Assembly: GCA_948144175.1 (NCBI GenBank)
Contig: CANXME010001999.1
Span: 248,001-312,000 of the forward strand
Direction of reading: 5' to 3'
DNA length: 64,000 nt
DNA from: Closterium sp. NIES-65
Lineage: Eukaryota; Streptophyta; Zygnematophyceae; Desmidiales; Closteriaceae
Made by a program: the position numbers and the translations under genes. Shown piece by piece: positions 1 to 11,899 of this stretch (its first letter is position 1; every line of letters begins with the position of its first letter). The notes under the pieces are model-generated. The model worked only from the letters and a program-made list of their open reading frames with translations. It was not told the DNA's origin and did no database searches.

Positions 1-1452
1 GACCAGCGAGCACGACGCCGTCTTGTCGTCTCGCCCCTTTCCGCCTGCGACGGAGTCGGCGTCCTTCGCCGAAGTCGATGTCTTGGTCGACTGCTTCTCC
101 TTGCGCGGCTGGTTTCCTCCACGACGAGGACGACGGCTGCCAGACCTCCCACGGCCTCCCTTAGCATCGTCGTCGTCGGAGTCGCTGCGGTTGGGACACT
201 CGAAGGAGAGATGGTCGGGGTCGCCGCACAGCCAGCACTCCCGACGTCGACCTCCTCCTCCCCGACCACTGTCCTTGGTCGACTTCTTCTTGTCGACCTC
301 CTTGGCCGGCTTCCAGCCACTGCTACCACCACCGCCGCCGAACTGCCCGCGCTGTCCCAGTCGGCCTCCTTGGTTCGCTGAGGTGACCAAGTTCGCCTGC
401 GCCAAGAGCTCCTGCGACCGCTCAGCCTCCTGCATCGCCTCGTCCTGCAGGATATACGAGGTCAGGTTGTCCTCGTTGAGCGTCGCCCTCGTGCTCGGCG
501 CCATGGACAGCCGCTTCAGCAGGTTGTAGCTGCTAGAGAGACCCTGCATGACATGGGTGATGTACGACGCCGTGGAGTACTGCGCGCCGGCCATCCTAAT
601 GGTGGCGAGAATTCGCCGTGCCCGGTTGCAGTAGTCGGTCGCAGTCTCATCGTCACCCATACGCAGGTGCGTCAGCTGTCCCTCCAGCTGGGCGATGAAC
701 AGGTCGTCGGTGACCTGGTACGTCGACTCAATGAAGTGCCACGCCCGGTGGCCGGCGTCGACGTACTCCCGGCACCACTTCAAGGCGATCTGCACGCCCG
801 GCGAGCAGCACCGCGAGATGACTGTGAAGGTCAACAGCTGCACGGCGCGAAACTCCGCTCGCAAGTCGGGGTGGTGTTCCCCCGGTGTCGCCACGGTCCC
901 TCGGGCGAAGCCGATCAGTCCGGCCATCTCCAGCTGGGGCTCGATGGCTTCCTTCCAGGTGAGAATGTCGGGTCGACCGACCAGCGGAGGGGTGACCGAG
1001 ATCCTGTCCGGCGTAAACTTGAAGTAGCCGTAGCTCGGCGCAATCCCGCCCGCCGTCACCTGGGTCGCCGACATCGGCGACAGCCCACCTCGACGCCCAC
1101 CAGCGTCGCCATGCGAGGAGCCTGCAGCCGCCGAAGACTGCATCCCTCGAGTCTGAACGCCGCCGGCTTCACCGGCATGTATCACACCTCTTTGCCGCGA
1201 CGTGCCTCCAGCACTGCTGCCGACTTGACCACCACCGGCGTTGACGCCCATGTCGACGCCGCCTTCGTTGTTCACCGGACGAGGAGAGGCAGGTCGAGAC
1301 GGGTGCTCCGTCGCCCACGTGGAGCGGAGTCCAGCCTCGACGACCGCCCAGGGCAAGTCGCCATACTCGTTGGCCTCATGCTTCCTCCTCGCGTTCTCCA
1401 ACCGTGCCTCCAGGGTGTCCACCACCCCCGAGTCACCTACGGCTCCTACCAT
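1..1452 (-). CDS. Gag of copia element A (5' part, runs off the edge)
   Basis: The frame is open for 484 codons from an ATG at 1450-1452 to the left edge. Residues 1 to about 145 are a low-complexity Gly/Ser/Ala-rich leader. Residues about 150-320 form a UBN2/copia-type gag core, with the helical stretch QLEGQLTHLRMGDDETATDY and the downstream HVMQGLSSSYNLL typical of copia gag. After a Gly-rich linker comes a classical zinc knuckle, CWLCGDPDHLSFEC (C-x2-C-x4-H-x4-C), and then a basic, Ser/Lys/Arg-rich tail suited to RNA binding. Codon choice often yields the hexamer GTCGAC. The plus-strand open frames over the same bases are shadows with no recognisable domain. Confidence 0.85.
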   Translation of the reverse strand, partial: MVGAVGDSGVVDTLEARLENARRKHEANEYGDLPWAVVEAGLRSTWATEHPSRPASPRPVNNEGGVDMGVNAGGGQVGSSAGGTSRQRGVIHAGEAGGVQTRGMQSSAAAGSSHGDAGGRRGGLSPMSATQVTAGGIAPSYGYFKFTPDRISVTPPLVGRPDILTWKEAIEPQLEMAGLIGFARGTVATPGEHHPDLRAEFRAVQLLTFTVISRCCSPGVQIALKWCREYVDAGHRAWHFIESTYQVTDDLFIAQLEGQLTHLRMGDDETATDYCNRARRILATIRMAGAQYSTASYITHVMQGLSSSYNLLKRLSMAPSTRATLNEDNLTSYILQDEAMQEAERSQELLAQANLVTSANQGGRLGQRGQFGGGGGSSGWKPAKEVDKKKSTKDSGRGGGGRRRECWLCGDPDHLSFECPNRSDSDDDDAKGGRGRSGSRRPRRGGNQPRKEKQSTKTSTSAKDADSVAGGKGRDDKTASCSLV

Positions 1453-2649
1453 AGTGACTACTGCACAGTTGCCGGCCTGTAGCTACGCAATAGGTAAGTG
1501 GTATCTACGTCGACCTGACTGAAAAGGTAAGTCGTGTGCCGTCCACGCTCACCGCACCATGCGGAGATAACTGCAGCAACGGGAGCTAGGCTACGGGCTA
1601 GGCACGTGTGCTCGTGTGATCTCTGCGTTCTCTGTTCCTTAGTCGTTTTCCTTGTGCACACACTACTTGCTAGTTCACGGGGAAAATTGGCAAGAGTTTC
1701 ACTAGGAAAAGTTCAGAACAATGGTACAATGAAGTTGGCAATGCAAGACTACATCAGGGCTAGCATTCAGGTCGGCCAACTGCCAGCGCAGCTTGGTCGA
1801 CCGCGTTCCAGCACGGCTTGGTCGACCGAACTCCAGCAAGGCAAGGTCGACGGCGTGCCAGCGTTGCTCACGCAGGACAGCAGTGCACCCGCTTCGCAGG
1901 TGTGCGTAGCCGATTGGCGTGCAGAGTCCCGTCACCTGCACAGCGCACACTCCACGTCAACCTTGAGCTGACGACTGCCTCTGGCCCGCCACGACGACCT
2001 CGGGATACCACCACTGAGGTCGTGCTCGCCAACTTCGCCTGGGCGACCGTCGCACTCCTTTGCAGCACTTCGTCACCCAGGTAACCTGGTCGACCAGGCT
2101 ACCACGTCGACCAGCAGCTCCCGTACGTGCCCGTCGACCTCCCAAGTCGACGACCACCTCCACGTCGACCTCACTAGGTCGACGACACCATCGGTCGACC
2201 TCCTCCAGGTCGACATCCCCTCTGGTCGACCAGCTCCACGTCGACCAGCACAGTCGTCGGCCGACCACCCACGTCGGCCACCCGAAGCTGGCGTCACAAA
2301 GTTGACGCCCAGCTATTCGACACCCAACTGCTCAGCGTCCTGAGTCGAGGTCGACGTCGGCCCCTCCTTCGTCGACCACCAGGTCCAGTCGACCACTAAC
2401 AGGTCGACTAGCAGTCCGTTAGCCGATTGCCGAAGTCGGCTTCAACGTCCTCTTCAGGTCGACTCCCAAGTCGACCTCCCTGAAGTCGGCGCCACCCTGA
2501 AGTCGGCGCCCGTGCAGTGGTCCCCCGTGCAGGTCGACCTCCTCGTCGACCAGCTCACCCACTGCTGCAGGTCGGCTGCTCCCCTCACACCCGACCACGA
2601 AGTCGGCTCCGCCCAAGCGAGGACGGGGCCAATACCCAACTCCCGTTGA
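1453..2649 (-). repeat. Presumed 5' LTR and leader of element A, rich in GTCGAC
   Basis: No protein is recognisable here. The stretch lies between the gag start of A and the broken edge of B, where a 5' LTR plus leader is expected. From about 1790 to 2560 it holds roughly two dozen copies of the palindrome GTCGAC, often as AGGTCGACC, with GTCGGC variants between them. A convincing primer-binding site was not found, so the LTR/leader border is not placed. Confidence 0.45.
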
Positions 2650-4060
2650 CACACGTAACGCAGACGAAGCTGACCAGGCTACTGCAACTCTCGAGCCAGG
2701 AAGTAACGTAGAACGATGTGGTTCGTTCTGTGCTCCAGTCTGTGCTCCTCACATAAGGCAATGGCAGACTTGTTGTCGACGTACAGCACTGGAGGAGAAC
2801 GAGGGAGCTCTCCCAGGTCGGTCAGCATGTAGGTGAGCCAGCGTAACTCCTGTGCAGCCATGGCTGTGGCGTAGATCTCAGCCTCACAACTGGAGTTGAG
2901 AACTGAAGACGAACGTGTAGAACGCCACAAAACAGAGCCAGAGCCAAGGCTGAAGGTGTAACCCTGTGACGACCGCTGAGTAGCCTGGTCGTCGACCCAA
3001 GAAGCGTCTGAGTGCCTAGTGAGAACAACTGAGCTCCTCCCTCCAAGCATGAGCCCCATGCCCGATGTACTGCACAAGTAGCACAGTACCCTCTTTGCAG
3101 CATCCCAGTGCACCTTTCGGTGCCTACCAGGAGCCACGTAGCGAGCCAGAAGGCCAAGAGGGTACGCTAGGTCAGGACGAGTGCAAGTCATCAGGTACAT
3201 GAGGCAGCCAACTAGCTCTGGGTAAGGACCACTCGGCTCTACGGACTCGTCCGAAGGTGGAGCTGAGAGCAAGTGACCTGTTGCCAGAGGAGTCGCCTGT
3301 GCCGAGGACCAGGTGAAGCCGAAGTGCTGAAGGACCTGCTGCACCATGTATGACTGAGTCAGTGTGATGGTGCGGCGTGCTTTGTCCCGGGTGATATGCA
3401 AGCCAAGGTAGCTGCGCAGTTCACCCAGGTCTGTGCACGTGTGTCTCTTCTATAGCTCCGACTTCACGTGGGCGAGAGCCTCAGTGTCAGTAGTGGCAAA
3501 GACCAAGTCGTCGACGTACACGAGGATGTAGAACGGCGGCAGCGAAGTGTCGGTGCGCAGAAACAGCGATGGGTCAGCAGTAGAAGGCGCAAACCCAAGA
3601 GCCGCAAGCGTAGTCCTCATTGTGTTGTGCCACTCACGTGGGGCCTGGCGGAGACCATAGACCGGCCGCCGGAGGCTCCACTGGGTACCAGGAGGAAACG
3701 ACCCAGTGAAGCCAGGAGGGCAGAGCAACCAAATCTCCTCGTGCACGCTGCCTTGCAAGAAAGCTGTGTTGAAGTCAAGAGAGTGAAGCTCGTAGTCACG
3801 CTGAGCGGCAACGTGCAGTAGCACCCGAAGAGTGGTCATCTTTGGGGTGGGGGAGAAGGTCTAGAAGAAGTGTACTCCCTCTCGCTGACTGAAGCCTCGA
3901 GCCACGTAACGAGCCTTGAAGACAGGCGGAGAACGTGGCGGCCGCTTCACCATGAAAATCCACATGCCACTGACGATGTTCGCCCCAGGAGGGGGAACCT
4001 CGTCGACATAAGTGCCAGTGGACTTCTAGGATGCCATCTCTGCGTCCATGGCTGACTGCC
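2650..4060 (-). pseudogene. RT and RNase H part of element B
   Basis: This is a copia-type reverse transcriptase (RVT_2) with the box YILVYVDDLVFATTDTE near 3500. The RNase H part follows, with the DASW and SSCEAEIY signatures near 3000-2880. It encodes the DNA-synthesis half of the retroelement and is a fossil part, not a host gene. Confidence 0.85.
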
Positions 4061-5699
4061 ACTCAGAGGAGTACTCACCGGCGATCGCCTCAGCGTAAGA
4101 GCGCGGGGTCGGGATGTTTGGTGCATCCGGGTCTCCCTCAGGTGCAATCAGCATGGACACGAGATGAGATACAGCAGCGGCAAAGCACTCAAAGTCCTCC
4201 TGCCTGTCCTCAAGGACGTCCGTGCCTAGAGTACACTCACCCCCGACGGACGGAGGACAGACAGACTCAGACTCAGCAACAAGACTGGCGGCGTAGTCTA
4301 GACGACAGCGAGTAGCAAAGTCGACAAGCTCAGCAACTAAGGCAGACGCAGCAGCAGACTCAAAGGAAGGGTCAGTGACAGCAGTGGCCAGGAGATGCGT
4401 AATAGTAGGACTAGCAACACGAAGAGAGTCAGACTCCGGTTCAGCAAGGGCAGGAAGAGAGGACGCAGGAGGAAAAGGCAGAGGGACACGCTGCGGAGCA
4501 GTGGAAAGACGAAGCGTCATCTGGTGAGTGCCTGGGAAAGCAGGAGGACGCTGACGTGGGACAAGATGACCAGTGTGAGCAGCACAAACAGGCGACGCAA
4601 AACGAGACTCAGGCGACACAGGACGAGACTCAGGCTCATGACGCTCCGTAAGACCTCCTGTCGGACCAGTGTAGGGACAAGGACCAGGGAGGGGCGAGGC
4701 AGGCTGTAACTGTAACTGTGACTGGACATGCGGAGGACACTCTAAGGAGGGAGGAGGACAAGGAGGAGGAGGCTGACCAAGAACCTGCTGAAGGAGCGGC
4801 ACGAAGTACGCCCGCGGCCGCGAAGCGCCCCCAGAACCAGCAAAGACAGCACCAGAACCCCCAGCAGCAGCTCCAACTCGTGTAGCCCTACCAGCAGCTC
4901 CAGCAGCGCCAACTCCAGGACCTCCAGTAGTACCAGCTCCAGCCGCACCGTCGGCTCCAGCACCTGCAGGACCAACCCCAGGGTCAGCAGCTACACCAAC
5001 TCCCGTAGGCCCAGCGTCCTCAGCTCCACCGGCAGCTCCAGTAACGTCAGCACCTGCAGCTCCAACTTTAGCACTAGCAGCACCTCTAGTAGCACCAGCT
5101 CCAGCTCCAGCAGAACCCCCAGTCCCAGCAGCTCCAGTACCGCCTGTACGAGCACCTCAAGGACCTGAGGCTCCAGTACCTCCAGCCGCACCAGGGTCTC
5201 CAGCGAGCGGCACCCCAGTGCTAGGAGCGCCGCTCTGGAGGCTGCAGAGGCGAGCGTACCACTCATACAGTCACTGTAGGGAGGGAGGCGCCGGGTGCGA
5301 CCCAGTACCCGAAGCACCACCAGCTCCAACTCCGGCAGAACCCGCAGCTCCAGCAGCCCCACGCCGGAGGCTGTTACGCTGAGAGTACCACTAACGCAAT
5401 TGCTGTGAAGAGGGAGCGTCACCAGGCGCAGGACGGTCAGTCTCAGCTCCCTCAGGCTCAGCACCCCAAGGCTCAGCACCCCCAGGCTCAGCACCCCCAG
5501 TCTCAGCACCCCCAGGCTCAGCACCCCTAGTCTCAGCACCCCCAGGCTCAGCACCCCCAGTCTCAACACCCCCAGACGCCGTACCCCTCACAGGACCAGA
5601 GTTGACAGCTACCTCGACAGGCTCGACCGGGTCTACCAGGGAAACACCTCAGGGAGCAGGACCCTGGGGAGGGAGGGGGTCTACCGAAGTAGCACCTGG

Positions 5700-7060
5700 T
5701 GTGAGGAAGAGCGGCGGGGGGGGAAGCGGCGCAGTGCGGTAGGGGAACAGACGGTAGAAGGGTACCGACTCGTCAAAAGTGACGTCGTAAGAGGGGAAGA
5801 CACGGCGCAAGGTGGGGTGGTAAAACTGCTAGCCTGGCGCGTCAAGGACAAAGCCAGGAAAGACGCGGGAACGGCACGGGTGGAGAGCTTGTCCGCGGAC
5901 GTATCGCGGACAAAGGCTCGACATCCCCAGACTCGGAACATCGACGCATCGCCAACCTTCCCCGTCCAACGCATTATGGGCGAGGTCTCCGGAGCAGAGA
6001 CCCGGGGCTAGAGGTTGAGTTGATGCGCAGCGTACTGCACTGCAAACGGCCACAGGAAATGGGGGGCAACCGCATGGATCATAGAGGTACGAGCGACCTC
6101 CATGACTAAGCCAATGCGGCGCTCAGCAATCCCATTCTGCTGTGGAGAGGCCGGAAGTGTGAACGTCTGGCGGATGCCGTGCTCCGCACAATAGGCTGCC
6201 AAGAGGTCGGAGGAAAACTCACCACCCCTGTCAGAGTGCAGACGCAGGACTGGAAAGTCCGACTGGAACCGCTCGCGGAGCTGGAGACGAACAGCGCGGA
6301 TCCAAGGGATCAAAACATCAGGGACCTCTCCCTTGGTGCGCAAGGTGAAGACCGTGGAGTAGCGCGTGTAGTCGTCGACGACCAGCAGGAAGTACCGCTC
6401 GTGGCCCTATCCACAGACGCGGGCTGGGCCCCACACGTCCAGGTGGAGAGTCTGCAGAGGAGCCTCTGTGGGAGGGAACGAGGAGGAGTGAGGAGTGGCG
6501 CGCTGCCGCCCCTCGACACAGGGAAGATAGGGAGGAGCAGGCGAGGGTGAGAGAGGAGGGAGAACCCTGGGAAGACCAGAGACAAGGTACCGGGAGTGCA
6601 TGCCACGAAGGCGCTGCACTGAAGGGTGACCAAGGTGGTGGTTCCAGAGGACGGTTTGGTGCGACAGGGTGTGACACGAGCAGGGGGCCGACAGCTGACC
6701 CGACGCAGACGCTGACGTAGCTACTTGAGGGGACTCAGTGGTCAGTGTGTACAGGTCCGACCCCGGCTGCCGAGTAAAGGTAGCCAGGTGGCAACCCGTC
6801 CGAGCACACATACAGTGGGTTACACGCTCATAGGCAGGGGTGAACGGGTGAACACCCCGTCTTGGAGAGCAAAGCCTGCCACCAAGTTCGTAGAGAACGA
6901 GGGGAGGTAAAGACCCGATTGGGTGCCGGCCGGAACCGGTGGACAAGGGAGGACAGTGGAGGAGGTCGCAAGGACTGGGCCCCCAGAGGGGTCAGCGAGA
7001 GAGACAGCAACTGGCCGAGCTAGCTGCTCAAGGACAGTGCGTTCACGAAAGAAACAGCAG
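5700..7060 (-). pseudogene. Protease and integrase part of element B
   Basis: An aspartic protease box LDSGAS lies near 7040. A pre-integrase segment containing LGHPSVQRLRGMHSRY lies near 6620. The integrase core carries DVWGP, LHSDRGGEFSS and QQNGIAERRIG, which supply the D, D and E positions. The family is copia because integrase precedes RT. Confidence 0.85.
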
Positions 7061-7349
7061 GAAGCACCCGAGTCCAGTGTGAAGGTGTGTAGTGCCTCAG
7101 TAGACGCAGTAGCACCAGGAGTAGCAGACTCACTAGCACCTAGAGCAGCAGCCTCACCAGGACCTAGGGCAGCAGACGCACTAGCACCTAGAGCAGCTGT
7201 CTCACTAGTACCAATACCCGGGTCGGGCGGTACACTCAGGTAGCAGTCACCCTCAACACTAAAAGTCAATGCATACATAGCAGCAAGGATAGCATCAAAA
7301 TCAAGAGCAAATGTATCAATTCCCTTCTTAAGCAGATCAGCCCAGCGGG

Positions 7350-8580
7350 GCAGCTCAGAGGCGTCAGGGAACTGCTTGCGCCAGGCCTCGTCGAGGCGAA
7401 AGAAAGAGCGATGCGCCGTGTGAAACCTCCCACAGGTCTGGCCAGTGCGGTCACCTGTGCGGATGACGTACGGGCAGGTACCTCCACCCCCAGACCCCCC
7501 ACGCTGAGAGTAGCACTCACGGAGCTGCTGGGATGACGGGGTCTCGCTGAGACGCTGCTGGTGCTGCCTCTGGCCACCTCCAATCCCCCCACGCTGCACC
7601 GCTCCACCGCGCCCGCCACCGGCTCCACTGCCGCCACCACTGCCACCATCACCCCCGCCAACGCCGCCGCCACCACCCCCGGCTCCGCCACTGACCCCCC
7701 CACCACCAGTACCACTCCCACCACCGCCACCACCCCCGCCGCCTCCACCCCCTCCACCACCGCCGCCCCCGCCGCCACCACCGCCACCCCTGCCCCCCTT
7801 GCCCCTGCCGCCCTTGCGCCTCCCACTAGGAGTAAACGCAGCCCCGACCCCCTCAGCACCGAGGTAGTCGACAGCAGCAGCAGATGCAATGGAGGGGAGG
7901 AGGGGGACGGGGGAGCACCCCTCAAAGAAGGGGGCGCGAGGGTCGCCACGAGAGGCACCTACAGCTACGATGCTCTTCTCAGCTGCCAGGAGTTCCTTCT
8001 CGAGCAGGTCGACAGTGAGGTCGGTAGGGGAGAGGGCGGGAAAGTGGTCCCTGGCAGTGTGAAGGGAGTCAAGGAGGCGGGTGACCAGGTGATAGAGTGT
8101 GAGGTACATCGGGGGAGGGTTCTTGGCTAGGAAATCGGGGGGAAGCGCGGCACGGTAGCGAAGATCACTAGTACGGAGGTGAGTGATGAGGACAGCTACA
8201 GTGGCAAAAGCAGACAGATCGGGGAAGAGATAGGGCAGTGAGAGACGGCCTATCGCAACAGTAGTAGGGGAGGAGTAGCGCGCAACTACAGCGTCGTACA
8301 GCTCCTTAGCGGTCTTATGCTGGCTAAAGTGCTCGCGCTCATCTAACGGTAGGTGGCTGCGAACGGCTAGGCGAGCATGAGCGTCACGGGTCTGCCACTG
8401 TGAGCGAGCAGTGCTGACAGCAGTAGCAGTAGGTGTGGGAGCGGCGCCAGACGTGTGGTCAAACAGGGAAACATCGTCCTTGGCAGTGATCTGGAGGAAC
8501 AAGTGTAGGTCATCGAGCCAAACGTCAAACTTAATCGGACGGCCCTCAGAGTCAAACGTGAGAACGGTAGGACTAGTCAT
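7350..8580 (-). pseudogene. Gag part of element B
   Basis: It starts at MTSPTVLTFDSEGRPIKFDV and carries the UBN2-like core shared with element I. A long, almost pure Gly tract (about 7640-7800) follows, then the family's widened zinc motif with Cys, CGRFH and a following basic patch. A CTG/CTA trinucleotide run lies just upstream of the start. Confidence 0.8.
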
Positions 8581-9247
8581 AGTGGCAGTAGCAGTAGCAG
8601 CAGTAGCAGTAGTTGTAGCAGTAGTAGCAGTAGCAGTAGTGCAGTAGCAGCACTAGCAGTAGCAGCAGTAGTAGTAGTAGTAGCAGTAGCAGCAGTAGCA
8701 GCAGTTGCTGCAGGTGGGGCAGCGCGGCTCGGTCAGGGCGGCGCGACGCGGGCGGCGCGGCTCGGGTAGGTAGGGCGGCGCGACGGTGGGCCTATGCTCG
8801 GTGCGTGGCGGCGCCTAGGGTGCGGCTGCGCGTGGGCCGCGGCTGCGTTCGTGCGGTGGCTAAGCGCTAGCTGTAGCAGCCGACGCGCGATCGCCGCTGC
8901 GCGCGGGCTGCGACCTGCGGGCGGGCGGCGGTGGGTCGAGCGTTGGCCTAGGGGCGAGCGGGGCCTAGGGGCGAGCGGGGCCTACGGGCGACAGCCTGCT
9001 GGGGCTCGCGAGAAAAAATCGGGCCGCCCTAGGCGGCGAATCGGCTACTCGCGCCAAAAACGCGGGGCCGCGCTCGGGCTGCTAGCGGGCTACAAAACGA
9101 GCTGCGTGAGAGGAGGGCGCGCGAGGGCGCACTAGGAGAGAGGCGCTCGAGGGCGCTAAGACGGTAGGGTGCACGAGGGCACCTGTAGCGGATCGGTGGG
9201 CCCTTAGGTAAGCGGTCCTAGGTCCCTAACCTAGGCTCTTAATACCA
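8581..9247 (-). repeat. Leader of element B with trinucleotide run and GC-rich repeats
   Basis: This lies between the primer-binding site and gag. Positions 8581-8710 are a CAG/TAG trinucleotide-like run on the plus strand. Positions 8715-9190 are GC-rich with short repeated blocks such as GGCGCGAC and AGGGGCGAGCGG. On the minus strand the primer site TGGTATTAAGAGCC directly follows the LTR. No gene is seen. Confidence 0.7.
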
Positions 9248-9374
9248 TGTTAAGAATGAGAAGTGGTTGGACTAGAAAGGATCGAGAGTACAAGTAGGAA
9301 AAGCTAGAATATTGTACCCCCTAAGGCTAAACCCACTATAGCCTACAGAACAGTAACATATATAATGTTTGACA
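9248..9374 (-). repeat. 5' LTR of element B (127 bp)
   Basis: On the minus strand it begins TGTCAAACATTATA and ends ATTCTTAACA, with TG..CA ends. It carries the family LTR core TAGGCTATAGTGGG and is followed by a TGGTATTAAGAGCC primer site. Confidence 0.85.
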
Positions 9375-9800
9375 CTTCGTGACAGTCATCATCGGCGGCC
9401 TCGGTCCTCATTGGCGCTCCACTCGAGCCATCCTCCGAGCCCACGGGAAGATCTTCGAAGCAGCACTCTGCGCCGAGATTCACGCTGAGCAACAAGACAT
9501 GGACCTGCACGAGGAGCGGCACAAGAAGAAAACGTCAGTACCCGAATTGCGCCACAACAATAACAACAACCGGCATCAACCAAAACCCGTACCTCCGTTT
9601 TGTCATCTTTGCAAGACGTCAGGACACCCTCACACACATTTCCCGAATCGACAGCAGCCAACACCGCCGCAACGTCAACTTCGTCCTTCAAGCAGCCAAG
9701 TGGCATCCACACAGCTGCACCCCACGAGTCAGACGTTGTCTTCAACAACATCGCCGACGCAACTTGCACAAGGAGCAAGAAACATCGTCAGCTGAATGGC
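9375..9800 (+). pseudogene. Gag part of element E
   Basis: It matches the D gag (TVIIGGLGPHW, EIHAEQQDMDL) and ends in a degenerate copy of the knuckle, CHLCKTSGHPHTHF. Only the 3' portion of gag is on this side of element B. Confidence 0.8.
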
Positions 9801-9939
9801 AAGACTGACTGATTCTTGCATCACCGAGTCACCCCCGCACTACTCACCAGAAGAACAACTCGATGAAAGCATCCCGCAACGCGAACTACTGGAGCCGAAC
9901 CCAACGTATGTAGCCATCGCCCAAAGCGAGCCGTCCGGA

Positions 9940-11440
9940 AAAGACACTTGGTTCTTGGACAGTTGCTGCGGACAGCACATGTGCTCCTTGGGTCGTTTTG
10001 TTCAACGGGAACATCAACTTCAGCGCGAAGTTGTCATCACCGTAGCCAACAACCAGAATCTGCGCACACGACGACAGGGGATAGTGCAACCTCAGTCACG
10101 AGAAACCAACGTCATTTTGCAAATGTCCAAGGTCTTAATCGCGGAGGTACTCGGCTTTAACTTACTAAGTGTCAGTCAGCTGATGGCGAAGGGCATTCAC
10201 CTCGAAGCAGACAGCACCACCGAGGAATTTAAGCCGTATCACGGGAGAGACAACATCGGCAGCAGCAGAGACAACATCGGCAGCAGCAGAGACAACATCG
10301 GCAGCAGCAGAGACAACATCGGCAGCAGCAGAGACAACATTGGCAGCAGCAGAAACAACACTAGCACCAATCGCTGGCTCTTCAACGGCACCGATCTTCG
10401 TCGACAATACACCACCGACTCCTACGCAACAGCTGAACCCCACTCCACAAGAAGTCCACCGAAGCGCCAACTTCACCGTGGGCTTCTACTCCAACTCCGA
10501 CATGTACAGACGTTCACATCGACATCGCGCCATCGAAGGCACGTGGCACGCAAGAATGGGACATCCAAGCAACACGATGTTAAAATAACACGATAAGAGT
10601 AGGCGTGCTCGACAAAGATTCATTACTTCTAACTGACGGCAGAGAGCTCCAGCGAGTCCGCGGAACGTGCTTCACCTGTCCTAAAGCAGACTTACCGCAC
10701 CAGCCATTCGTCTCGCATCACAATCCAAGCGCACCAGCATACGCATCTCTGGAGAAAGTGTACAGCGACATCCTGTACAACTGCGAACCTGGACAAGGGG
10801 CGTATAATTAGGTCATCACGTTCATCGACGCCGCCACATGCTACGTCTGGCACTGCAACCTCCCGAGCAAGGACATGGCCCTCGACGCTTTCGCGGCCTG
10901 GCTCCCAGTAGCAGAATGAGAATCAGGAGTGAAGCTAAAAAGCTTACAGTCAGATGGAGGAGGGGAATATCAATTACAAAGGTTCAAGGACTACCTGGCA
11001 GAAAGAGGCATCAAGCGGCTCATCTCCCTTCCCTACGCTCACCAACAGCAGGGCGTGGCAGAAAGAATGAACAAGACCCTTCAAAACACCATGCACAAGC
11101 TGCTACGTGGCATGTGGCTACCCAACCACCAGTGGCCCGAAGCAATGGACCACGCTGTCATGCTGCACAACTTACCATACTCTCGTCATCATCGCTCCCG
11201 AACAACGCATCACCGCATTTGCTGTGGACAGGAAAATTGGGCAGCACAAAAATGTTCAGAGTTTTTGGCTGCTTGGTACAGTACCGACCCCCAGCTGCAC
11301 GAGCCGGCCGATTCTCCCAACGTGCACTGTGAGGGCATTGAGAAACATTACAACGCATGGAAAATCTTCGACATCAACATGAAGGAAACAGTGGCAGCAC
11401 GTGCTGTCATTTTCTACGAAAACCTCACCCTTCTGACGTA
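9940..11440 (+). pseudogene. Protease and integrase part of element E
   Basis: The protease box is FLDSCCGQHMCS near 9955. A spacer near 10240-10370 carries 21-bp tandem units. The integrase part shows the zinc-binding CFTCPKAD, then LQSDGGGEYQLQRF and QQGVAERMNKT. It is the same family as D and F. Confidence 0.8.
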
Positions 11441-11899
11441 CCTTGCCAACTTGCAAGTAGGAAATCCGGACCTCTCGGACGGATTTCTTGGCACCCGGGC
11501 CTTCGCCTCAGTAGAAGATGAAGCTGACTGGGATAAGGAGAACGTGGGCAGAGCCTCGGAGGAAGCCGGACCTCTTCCCTACTGTTCAGTCGACGTACCA
11601 ATGGACGACGAAAATCCTCGCGAAAGCATCAGCGCCGAAGTTTACAACCACTTCGCCGACAACAGTTACGTTACCCCTGCAAGAGTCAATACCAACGAAG
11701 CAGAACGCATATGACCTAATTTCATACCTGATCCAAAAGCAGGAGACGAAGCAGTCTATCCCGAGGACACAAATCTCCCTCGCTACACACAGAGCGGACT
11801 GCAGATACTGGGCCTCGTCACCGCAGTCCACGGCTCAATGCCACCTAAGGAGCCTGCCACGGTTCAGCAGGCTCTGGGGGGGGGGAACACAGGGAAAAA

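Larger units (their letters stand above)
1..2649 (-). mobile_element. Copia element A, 5' part, cut by the window edge
   Basis: Only the 5' part of this minus-strand Ty1/copia-type retrotransposon is visible: a presumed 5' LTR plus leader (about 2649 to 1453), then gag (1452 to 1), with pol presumably beyond the left edge. Its right end abuts the RNase H part of element B, where B's sequence stops matching its relatives near position 2650. Read on the minus strand this point starts TGTCAACG, a plausible LTR start, so A probably inserted into B. The second LTR and target-site duplication are outside the window, so the boundary is inferred. The visible gag is open throughout. Confidence 0.65.
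2650..9374 (-). mobile_element. Copia element B (glycine-rich family), broken
   Basis: This is a minus-strand Ty1/copia element in the usual order: 5' LTR (9374-9248), primer site, GC-rich leader, gag (from 8580), protease, integrase, Pro/Gly/Ala-rich linker (about 5690-4800), reverse transcriptase and RNase H. The body ends within RNase H near 2650, next to A, and no 3' LTR is seen. On its right it abuts the gag of E in mid-frame, so B inserted into E; the five bases there are CTTCG, but the matching left copy is not in the window. It is broken, with many breaks (about ten or so). Its gag is closest to that of element I. Confidence 0.85.

Noticed and set aside
23-1482. Several long plus-strand open frames at the left edge
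   Set aside because: They lie over the minus-strand gag of A, which has a UBN2-like core and a CCHC knuckle. The plus frames show only Arg/Pro-rich low-complexity sequence.
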